Translations under genes and position numbers: made by a program
DNA from: Chrysogorgia sp. JL179-B06
Lineage: Eukaryota > Cnidaria > Anthozoa > Scleralcyonacea > Chrysogorgiidae
Length of the DNA: 64,000 bases
Direction of reading: 5' to 3'
Assembly (NCBI GenBank): GCA_035772405.1
Contig: JAYKKM010000418.1
Location: forward strand, 820,001 to 884,000
Shown: one piece after another, positions 12,301 through 24,300 of the stretch
How positions within the stretch are numbered: the stretch's first letter is position 1
Layout of the letters: each line of letters begins with the position of its first letter
Notes under the pieces: generated by a model
Databases searched by the model: none
The model's input: only the letters and a program-made list of their open reading frames with translations
What the model was told of the DNA's origin: nothing

Positions 12301-15300
12301 ATACTATTGATGGGTATTTATTCAAGGAATGACAAAAACTTAACTACAATGTAGATGAGCTCTACACACAAAAACCGCGATTACTCTCTCAACTGTCTCA
12401 AGCCTCTGTTGTCTCCAATTACACTTATGATGTAATCGCCCTAGGCTAATACCACTATACTTATAAACCCTGCTCAGTTTAGATGACGTTAAAATAGTTG
12501 ATAAGGTTTTTTCAGTTTTTGATTTGGTCCATTCGTTTCCGAGATATATCTCAAATTCGAACATTGCCAAAAAGCGCTATTTTGAATTCCCCGAGAGAAA
12601 TTGTCGCAAATGGAAAAGGGTCTGGGAACTACCTAACGTGACGTCACTTAGGGACGGAAGTCGCTCATGAGACTTAATTCATTTTACGTTTCCCTGTCTG
12701 ACGAAGGGCATTCGCTCTAAACGTTAGACAACTTACACGCTATTTCACACCAACTTTTGGTTCGCAGTACACCAACCTTTTTAGATATTTGAGTTGTATT
12801 TCTACACTGCCTACGCAGCACAACACGTGTCGTTTTATGACTTATTTACTTGTGTATTCTGTTGTGTAGATATCATCGAAGTGAGCAACATGCTAGCCTG
12901 CGTACAGACGCTCCGTATCCGGCCCTGATTAATCGGGCAACATGCCAGATAGATGTATTGTATTTAGGTTTTCAAATGAATCAGACTTAGAAAACAGAAT
13001 TTCACTTCATCACACTCGTTAAGTTTTTTTCGTCTCTCGGTTTTTTCTTGCAAATATAAATGTTTAAAGATAGAGATCTCGGAAACGAATGAGCTAAATA
13101 AAAAATTGTAAAATAATTTATTAACTATTTTGGCATCCTCTATATAGATATCGAAAATCTGTGGAGGATTTATACACACTTTACGATATTATGCGACTTT
13201 GAGATGTTTTGGGACGTTTGTTTGTATATTTGTTAGTATAATACCACTAACGGTTGAATGACAACACCTCTTGGCGCATGAAATAACATAAAATTAAAAT
13301 AGTGACGTCGTGATTGGTCCCAAAATGCACCACCCGACTCAGAACACCTCTTCACTTACTATTTATTCGTGTGATCTGTAATATTTCCTGTATATTTCTT
13401 GTTGATTTAATAATAAAAGTTTGCCATTCTATTGTCATTCGTCTTATTTTGTATGAGGAAACTTGTGCATTAAATTTGACTTAAAAATCTATATTGGGAT
13501 CTTAATTTTTCGGGGATAAATGCGTTGCCCCCCCCCCCCCCCCGGTAAACAAAATCGGGCTGCTAACACATATCTTTTCTAATTTACTGTCTTGTATAGG
13601 GTCCATATCTACTGCTGAAGGATCGTCTATTGTAAAATTGGGTAATACAACAGTTGTCTGTGGCATTAAAGCTGTAAGCATTATCACGATTAATTAATCA
13701 CTCAGTTTATAGTTTTGCACTATTATTGATAGAAATTGCACTCGACTATAAAAAAGAAAATAAATACTGTAACATGTCACATGTGGGGAAAATGAAAGAA
13801 CCCCCTTGTTCTTGTTCTAGATTATATGTTTCATTCTTTCAAGTTTCTCCCAAATTATTATATTGTACTTAAGTTCATCCTAGTTGTATCCACGTATTTT
13901 GAGAATGAAAGCCAAGAAAGTTGGGATTTTCCTTTATAGTTATAGTTAAAATTTAAAAATGATAGTACGTTGCGTGTTGTTCCGGTTTTTAGGACTTTCG
14001 CGAATGTCTGCTCAATGTTCATCCAAGGTGTTTGCAAAGGCCCCCGTGTCAATCATCATTGTTATTTTTGCCGAATTGCTCAATTTTACTTTCTCTGCAC
14101 GTTCTTCTGCACACGAAATATTGTTTATGTCTGTGAGAGAGTATACATATTCGTCTTCCGATGAGCTAGGTGTTGATGGGTCTTCGTTGTCCTTTTGAAC
14201 CTGGTTAACCGTGTGCGTTGTTTTGTATCTCGTCGAATTTTACGTTATTCTCTTTGTAGTTTTTGAGGCGATCAACAGCACTGAGCGAAATTGATTTCAG
14301 TTTCTACAAACTTTTCCTCTTGCTGGACAGGAGTTTCGTCCATTTCGGTGTGGGAAATAATCAAATTAATCCACAGTTAAAACATTTGTCGAGATTCGCG
14401 CGTTGCTTGACTTGATTAACATTTAGCGCTGTGTCGGTGTGTCCGTGGGAATCCTGTTTTTTTTCATGGTTGAAGCGTGTAATTCTGATATTTCCAGGCA
14501 TTTTCCTTCAGCAAGAATGTCTATAGTATAGGACTTTTTAATAAGTCTGGCGTCAGCAGCCCTATGACGTAGTTTGCGGTAAAGGGAAGCCCCGCACGGC
14601 CATTTTGTTTGCTTCATTTTAAAGCCACAAGGAAGAAAGCCTCGAAAATGGTAAGTTTTACGTAATTCTCTTTAGTTAATGCTAAAAATTAATTCTATGT
14701 TTACGATAGTTTATATTATCATTGTTATTTGTTTAAGTCTTACCTTAGTTTAGCTGGTAAACTCGTACATTCATCAACGTACGACCTTTGTTTACTCCTG
14801 TTGTTTAGATTTATATGCCACAAAAAATATAATTTCCAATAATTTCCTGTTCTGTTTTCTTAAATCTTCCAGTTTCATAAGCGTGTATGAACACAGTGCC
14901 AAGGTGTAAATCATCAGTGAAGTCGATAAATCCGGGTATTAATAGTGAAATGACATTTCGTAAGTTCGCTTCGGACATCGACAGGAAAAGTACGAGAGTT
15001 GTTGCGGAAAAGAAGAGACAAAAACAAATACTTCCATGTGAGTCGATCGTTTAGCAACATAGATGCATGAACAAGTATTCTATATTGTATTGTATTATAT
15101 TGTATTGTATTGTACTTAAAACCGACCTAGTGATGACTGATAGTACTTAGCACAGAAAAGTTTTTAACCTCAAACATTTTCATTTGGTAATTATATTAAA
15201 CAGGTGAGAAAACATACATATAGCTGCATTTTAAGAGTTGCGAGTTTCAGCTGATCAGCGAGATTGGTACCACGAGCAGTAAAACCCCTCTGGCAGCAAT

Positions 15301-18300
15301 TTCACTAAACATATGTGAAGAAAACCTGCATGAGCCACCTGCAGTTCTTTCAAAAGATAACTGTATTCAGCAGTGAAGACCATGTAAATATGTAATCAAT
15401 GTATATCTCCAATAATATTGCTTTGAAATATCTCGAACATAAATATAATGAGTGAATTGCTTGAAAAATACGAATTACTACAAACGACAAATTCACACAA
15501 CGAAAGAAAACTAGAGTCTTGTTGGCTTCAGCAATCAAAATATTTGGCATTACAGTCGACTTCATATAGTAGGGAGGTTACGAAATGACGACGGCAACCT
15601 CGACGCGACGTTAACAGGAAGTCTCCAATTACCCCGAGCTGTTACTGCGCATGACAGCGCCATTGTTGACGTTCTCGCGGTCACGGCCCCGACTTCATTC
15701 TCGCCGCGTTTTGACGTTCTGTCGAAAACGTGAGCTAAATTATGGATGTTTCGGATAGCATGGATATAACAAGTCAAAATGATGTTCCGAAAAGTTACTT
15801 GAATCACTCTGAAAACATTCTCGCTTCGTCAAACGAACGAAAAATTCAAGAAACTGCTATATTAAGCGAAACTGAACCTTTCGGCTTCGTCTTAAAGAAA
15901 GTGGTTCGCAATAGTCATCTTTTTTGAAAATTCGTAATCCAACTTTAGAGACAACGTCGACGCGACGTCGCCCCCAATCTCCTTGCTCGTCCAAGACGTC
16001 GCGTCGACGTTGCCGTCGTCGTTTCGTAACCTCCCTAGTATTTTTATTTTTTACAGAACGGATTAAACTCGATATCCTCAGTTTTTTAAAATACATGCAG
16101 CGAACATACAAAAGTATGTTTTCTTAAAAACGTTTCTAGTATAAGTAATACCAAGTATCAGTCATCACTAAGTCGGTTTTAAGTACAATACAATACAATA
16201 TAATACAATACAATATAGAATACTTGTTCATGCATCTATGTTTGTCTCTTCTTTTCCGCAACAACTCTCGTACTTTTCCTGTCGATGTCCGAAGCGAACT
16301 TACGAAATGTCATTTCACTGTTAATACCCGGATTTATCGACTTCACTGACGATTTACACCTTGGCAGTGTGTTCATACACGCTTATGAGACTGGAAGATT
16401 TAAGAAAAAGGACAGGAAACGATTGGAAATTATATATTTTTGTGGCATATAAATCTAAACAACAGGAGTAAACAAAGGTCGTACGTTGATGAATGTACGA
16501 GTTTACCAGCTAAACTAAGGTAAGACTTAAACAAATAACATGAATATATGATAAATAATAATATAAACTATCGTAAACATAGAACTAATTTTTAGCATTA
16601 ACTAAAGAGAATTACGTAAAACTTACCATTTTTGAGGCTTTCTTCCTTGTGGCTTTAAAATGAAGCAAACAAAATGGCCGTGCGGGGCTTCCCTTTACCG
16701 CAAACTACGTCATAGGGCTGCTGACGCCAGACTTATTAAAAAGGTCTATATAAATAGTACAAGTATAAGGCCCTGTTTATAAGCGCTAGGGTGACCCTAG
16801 GAGTAGGGTTACCTTAGCTCCAGGGTGAAAAGATAGCTTGCGTTTATAAGGAAATGATCGGGCTAGGGTAACCCTAGGACCACGGTGAAGTATACTCGCG
16901 TCGTCGAGCGTGTACGCGGGAAATTCGTGTGTAAACATGGCGGAAAGAAAGAAAATTCTTGCTGTATTATCGATTTTAATCTTTCTACTACCTCATGTGC
17001 TTACTTCTCTTCAGTTAGATGGTATTCTTCTTTCATGCGGCTCTACATTCCAATTCTGCCCTAGTATCTCGACGACTTCGTCGAAGAAATTTCGCCAGAT
17101 GTTTTTCTTTTTCGACCAACACTTTCTTTGGACGCCATGATTTTTTACAGAGATTGACATATGCGAGGCTTGCGAGTGTATCAAGAGGCCTGATACCTAA
17201 AAACGTGACCCGGGTTGTTCGAGTTATCCCTATCGATTGTGTTTATAAGGCAAAAACATCCCTAGTGCTAGGGTTTCCCTAGCTAAGTGGTGACCCTACT
17301 AGTAGGGTAACCCTAGTTTGCTTATAAACGCAACGTATAGAAAAATAACTACACTAGGGTCACCCGGGTGATAGGGTAACCCTATTCCTGGGTAACCTTA
17401 GCTAGCGCATTATAAACAGGCCCTAATATAATGTCTATTGTACATATATATATACTAGAGGTAGTATAATGTCTATTGTACATAGATAGTATGTCTATAA
17501 TACATACATATAGTAATATAGTACAGGTACATCAACAGTGAATTGGGTATATTGTACATTTAAGCTGATGTAAATGACATTCAGTGATGTCCACAGTAAA
17601 TGGTATATTTTGCATTTTGATTCTAATAAATTTTCAAACCTATAGTTTCATTCTATAATTTTTATTCTATAGTTTTATTCTATAGTGTTTTTTTGTTTTT
17701 TTTGTTTTTTTTTGTTTTACTTCATAACCTACCATATATATATATATATGAGACCGTGTTCGCTTATGGAATTACATGGAGCATAAAAATTAAAAACATT
17801 TCTGAGAACTTTCTTGCAAGTTCTAGAGCTTCTAAATAATTTAGGATCACGCACGCGTGTGTCCAGAAGTACAAAACTGTTTTGCATTCGTAATTATATA
17901 CACGCATCTAATTAGAAATCGAATGATTAATTTGTAAATTAGTCAGTCTGAGTCGCTAGGTCATTTCTGATGTTTGTATTTGTTTCAGGAATTAGCAAAT
18001 CCAAGCCCTGAGCATCCAAAGAAAGGTTTTTTAGGTTAGTAGTAAAGGTCGATCATCCACACGCTATGGTATATACTTAGGGGGCCGAAGAGAAATAGAT
18101 TTGGTGCTGAAAAAATATTTTACCCATGAACCAAATTAAGATCAGAAATTTAACCTTCCCAACCATTTATTGGTAAAGAAAATCGTTTACCCAACCCAAG
18201 AAGAAAAAGTTAGATAAAGCTCAATACCCTGCATATCGTTGATACAAGTTTTAATAACAAACCCAAGTAGATATACAGACAGATCCTACCGTAACTTTCA

Positions 18301-21300
18301 GATTATTATCTCCCTGTACAGAGCAGGAATCCAAGGAAGACAAGGAGAGGAGTACAATAGCAAAAGCTAATGTGCAATAATGACTAAGGAGAATTGATGA
18401 TGTCGAGATTCCAATTTTAAAACTCTTAATGATTTTTTTATGTAAATAGTCATGAAAATTTTGCTACCCAACCCTTCAGACAAGTGATTTTTTTTACCAA
18501 ATCATTTAGGTCTTAGAATTTTCAGTTACCCAACCATTTTCTCTTCGTCCCCGACCTCGGCCATAAATAACGACCGGTCCCTTATCATTGCGCGTTGTTT
18601 TTGGTGGTTTTGTTCAGTTGTTGTCATTATGTTATGTTTCTATAAAAATACACGATGCTGAGGCAGTAAACTACTAAACAAGTATTGTGTCTCCCAAGAC
18701 TCAAGTCCCATCATGTATGTACAGCTTTGGTAAACCTCGTGTCTAATTAATGCAGTTTTTTCTAGTTCCAAATTTAGAACTCCCGCCATTGTGTTCTCCT
18801 CGATTTCGACCAGGACCTCCAAGTGAACAAGCGCAAGTTTTAAGTCAATTTATAGCTGATACTATAACAAAGTAAGAATAATTTATTATTTATTTAATGC
18901 CATCATTATTTCACTTATTCTTATTAATATTTATTATATTTATATTACAGTATTGGCAGAGTTGGAATAAATTACCGTAATGCGTAAATTTAATTAAGGA
19001 GAAATTAAAAAGAAATAACAGTCTTGTTCTCGAAGAACTAAGGGAAAATCACTCTTTCCTTATACGAACCACGCAGTCGGTGGATAACATATTAAATCTT
19101 TATCTTTAAATCTTTAAATCGCTTTATTTAAACCACAAGGTAAAAATGGTCCCAAAATATCAGAATGTATATCACCTAAACTATATGCTATATAGTATAT
19201 TACAGGTTCAAAAGTAAAAATACAGTACATTAAAAATAAAGGAAAAAATATTGAGGTCTTAAGAATGATAAAAATAAATTAGTTTAAAAACATCAACGGA
19301 GCACTTCATTTAAGAGGCGCGCGTTTTTACATTTTATACAAAAAGATTTCCAAGTCCTGTTGTCGTTAACGTCATAAATGTTCTTTAAGGCGTTATTGTA
19401 ATATGAATACAGGCTCTTTTTAAAATAACTATGAGTTTGGTTTTCTAATGTTAAATCACTCAGTAAAATGTTCCATAGTTTAGCTACTCTTATAAAATAG
19501 CTGTTTTGGTAAGTAGTAGTTCTGCACTTTTTCACAACCAATTTCCTACCATTGTTTGTGGTGCTACGTGTAAGTTTTACTGCAACGTAAATTGAACAGG
19601 TAAAGCAGATCAAGTAGTTCATGCCAATAGGAAACTGGTAAAATTCGAAGAGACAATAATCTTTCCTTATATGGTATCTCTGAGAGGTAATTTAAGTTCA
19701 AAATTAATTTGGACGCCCGTCGCTGAGCTTTTTCGATTTCATGTATAAGCTCTACTTTTTGTGGAGACCACAGTTGGCTTGCGTGCGAAAAATTGGATCT
19801 GACAATTGAAAGGTAAAGCAAGCGTCTAGTTTGAGGATTTTGGAATGCTAAGGTACACCGTTTAAGACATTACACATTTTATTGGCTTTTTTTGCATATG
19901 TTGTATGTATATGGTGACTTCAATCTAAGTTAGATGTAACTTGTATTCCAAGGTCATTAACTATGTTGACCAAACTTAATGGCAAATCATTCATTTGGGC
20001 ATTGCACTTTATTTCTTTTGCGAGAGATTTTAGCATGGAACATTTTGACTCATTAAAATTCAAGTGGCGGTTTTGTGTTGCGACACTTATAGAGTTTATT
20101 TCATTTTGAAAAGAATGAGCATAAATTCAGTTTGTTAAAAATCTGATCTAAGGTAAAATATTAATACATTTTACGCTGTCTATGCTCCTTTAGGAATTAA
20201 CTAATTGGATATAACTTTTCGGGAATTCCCTCCTCTTTTTCACGAACAATCGGAGGGAATTGAAACTCTGAGTAACTGTTTTTAACTTTTTTACCGTTTT
20301 TAACTATATACAAAAATATACTTAAAACAAGGATAAAAACAATTACTCAAAGTTTCAATTCCCTCCACTTGTCGGTGAACAAGCGGAAGGTAATTACCGA
20401 AAAGCTTTATCCAATTAGTTAATTCCTAAAGGAGCATAGGCATATAGTTAACCAACGTAATTTAATACAAAACCGAAGTCATCACCATCATTACATTGGT
20501 ATGACCGCAAACCAGTTCAAACTACGCTATAACAATCACATGAAATCTTTCCGCGATTCGAAACACTCCACAAAAACAGTTCTATCAAGCTATTATCTGG
20601 AAGTTAAAAAATGAAGGTCGTCAATTTTCGGTGAATTTCTAAAACGCGCGCATACGAAAGTGGAGAAAAACGGTGTAACCTTTGCCTTGAAGAAAAATTA
20701 TACATTATGAAAGCCGAGAAGAAACACTACCTCAATAAAAGATCTGAAATCCTTTCAAAATGCCGCCACAAGAACAAATTTCGCATAACTAACACGAAGC
20801 GCACCAAAGTAAGACGATCATGACGTAACACATCCTATGGAAATTCTAATAAAAAAGTAGAGTGCTGCGTAGATAGTGTTTTGGATATATAGCAAAGTGA
20901 AAAGGTGGTGAACTGCCAAGAATTTAGTGACGAAAATCGCTAAAAATCTTGGCTGTTTACCACCTTTTATCGCGGAGCCAGGTCCTGGAATAGCTTGCCG
21001 CAGGAAATTGTCGACAAGTATACGAGTATTTCTCAATTAATTATTTAAAAAAGTGTATTAATGAGCACCACAATGATTTACGAAAAAACTTGTCGACAGT
21101 TTAAATTGTTTATTTGTGCGTTTTAGTCATACACTTATTTGTATATATTATAAATTATTGGTATGTATATTAGTAGTTAATATAGCTATCTGTATAATTT
21201 GTAAATAGTTAATTTTTGAGTGTTTACAGTTTGTGCAATTTAACGAGATACAAAATATCAAACATCAAGCTAGAAATTCTTAATAAAACTATGTAATATT

Positions 21301-24300
21301 TGTTCTTATATTCCTTGTAGTTCAGAGATGATAGATGTAGAAGATTTGTGTATTTTGGAAGGAAAGGTTAGTAGATCCAATAAGCGTTGGAGGGAACGGG
21401 CGATGAACGGAGATAATCTCTGAAACGTGTACTAGTATAGGACTAAGGCTACTTAGGGGGTGTTTATATGGAGGAGGGCCCGCCCTCTTGGTAGGGCTAG
21501 CCCTCTTTGCCGAGATCCCGCGTCTCAGTGTAATTCCTTGTAAAAATTTGTTTGCGTTTACATGACAAGAGGGCCAGCCCTCCTAGGCGAGATCTCGCTA
21601 TTGACAACCCGAGATCTCGCCTAGGAGGGCTGGAAATTTTCCATATAAACGCACTGAAGAGGGCTGGGCCTCCTAGGAGGGCTGGAAAATAAAAGCTCCG
21701 TACAAGCGACAAAGTTTATCCTTACCAGTATTTTCTGGACAACTTTATATTTCGCACGACCTGTTTGCTGTGTTTAAGTTACAAATTGATCACTTGTACG
21801 GAAAAGTGAGATTCTGGGTTTCGTGCGAAAATAAATGCAGCCGTAGCCATTCGAGCGAGCCAGCTTGGGCAGCGAGCCAGCTCGGTTAGGAGGGCTAGAA
21901 ATTATCATGTAAACAAGAGATGAAATTCATCTCGCCAAAGAGGGCTAGCCCTACCAAGAGGGCCGGCCCTCCTCCATATATAACACCCCCTAAGGCATAA
22001 GTGGCCCGGTCGAGAATATCGCAGAACTTTAGGATACTATCTCGAGCAAACCCGGGATATGCGGTGAATTATAAAATATTCAAAAATTCTCTAACTATTG
22101 AGCTCCACTAACGTAAATTTAGAACAGCTTGTATGAAATATCTTCTTTTCTCTATACAGCTTGTGTGGTGCTTGTACATCGACCTGATCTGTCTTAACTA
22201 TGATGGAAATATAGTTGATACGAGTATGATAGCGTTCTTGGGAGCTATTAGAAACAGTAAGTTTTGGGAAATATTTTCAAATTCAAGCTTCGATATTTCA
22301 ATTTGTGATGATAAGGGCATATTCATCAGAAATATATACATTTTGTTTATCTAAAACCTCCATTTTTCTTTATTTTTGAAAATCCCTGCCCCAATTGTGA
22401 TACTAGTTTTCATTGGTTGCTTAAGGAGTGCGATTACAGCCCCTAGAGGGTGTGATTAATTATTGATCGCACTCTTGTGAACCAATAAGATTGTGGCATT
22501 TGTCAAGCTCGTATCCTCAGAAAAATGATTCTGAGTCCCGGACAGGAATCGAACTTGTAACCTTCTGATTGCCGGTGAGACGCTCTAACCATTGAGCCAC
22601 TGAGACTCAGATGGAGAGCGAAGGTTACAATGATGCACTGGTCGATTGATATATGTACTGCCTATGCGGCAGTCACTATATATGGGTAATGTTTGGATGT
22701 GTTAATATACACCTGCTGTAGTGAATGTGGGAGATCTTGGAGTAGACAGACGATACATGGACGATCGTCAAGCTCGTATCCTCAGAAAAATGATTCTGAG
22801 TCCCTACGAACCTGTAACCTTCTGATTGCCGGTGAGACGCTCGAACCATTGAGCCACCGAGTCTCAGATGGAGAGCGAAGGTTACAATGATGTACTGGTC
22901 GATTGATATATGTACTGCCTATGTGGCAGTCACTACATATTATGCTTCTAACTAAAGATAAGTAGTTTTTTTGGTCATATAATAAGTTGTTTATTATATG
23001 ACCAAAAATCTTGAGAACGTTCATAATAAACCGGTGACAAATAATGTATAAAAACATGTATTTTATTATTTTGAAATACGCATCAAACATGCAACTTTTA
23101 TAAACAACAACCCCATTTATCTACAGCTTTTTAAACCTATATTTGGCTTCCTATAAGAAATTTAACTGGATTCCCTTTTTTAATTGGTTGAACAATAAAA
23201 ATAACTTTGTTTTCGCTGTGAGCGGTCCAGAACGGCAAGTTCCAGACCCTTCAGGAACCAATCAAATTACAGGATTTCAAATTTCCGGACCTAACCTTGT
23301 CTCAATACCTCAGTGATAAACTTGTCTGACTGTTCTAACCGTGTCTCAATCACTCTGTGATAAACTTGTCTGACTCTCAATACCTTAGTGATAAACTTGT
23401 CTGACTGTTCTAACCTTGTCTCAATACCTCAGCGATAAACGTATCTCACTGTGCTGACCGTGTCTCAATAACTCAGTGGTCTCAATAACTGGCAGGTTCT
23501 AGAGATCTTGGGTTCGATTCCCGGTTGTAGCAGTCAAATAATTTGTTTACCATTTTAGCTCGTTTGAACAAGATAAAAATCAACGAGGAAACAAATAACC
23601 CAGAGCCTTGTGAAAAAAACGAATTTCCTTTGAATATTAAAGAACAACCAGTGGCATCTACTTTCATTATTTTTGATCAGTAAGTAACCTAATTAAAATT
23701 ATTTAAGGCGAACCTGTGTTATGCATGTGTTAAGATATTTTAGCACAAGGTATTCAAAAAGACGCCTTAATTACTGTCAATTACCCTCCTCCGCAGGAAA
23801 CTCTGTGACTTTTTTTTCCCGAGTCAAATATCTTCCAGGATGTTTTAGAGAAATTAGAGCATGGGGAGGGGAATGGGTTGCTGTCCCCTCTTCGTCAATC
23901 AATCCCTTCACAATCCCTATACTTCCCTGCAATCCCAGCCAAAACATTACTCGCACAGCCTTGGAAGCTATTTGACACGGAAAAAGAAGCCACAGAGTTG
24001 CCTGCGGAGGAGGCTAATGTTAATGGTTATGTTAATTTATTTATCTTGTATAAATAGTACCACGACTTGTTACAACAACCTGTAATATTTATTTTCAGCT
24101 AAACAGTACGTTGTAAGTTACAAAACAAATCACTTAGTTTGTAATATAATTATTTACAGCTCACACAACAACTTACATCCTTCTAAAATCCTACAGCAAC
24201 TTACAATATTTATTTTCAGCTAAAGTTACGTTGTAAGTTACAAAACAAATCACTTAGTTTGTAATATAATTATTTACACCTTACATAACAACTTACATCC

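Noticed and set aside
16780..17420. Telomere array
   Set aside because: TAGGGT and ACCCTA occur as palindromes inside a MITE with clear ends, not as a head-to-tail telomeric repeat.
18952..19000. 'atattacag' acceptor after exon 6 as the next EXOSC8 exon
   Set aside because: It gives no family similarity, while 21321-21366 continues the family sequence ([15 protein letters not shown]) in the right phase.
22533..22608. Functional tRNA gene
   Set aside because: Cloverleaf is good but has stem mismatches, and the whole unit plus flanks is a repeated SINE present in tandem.
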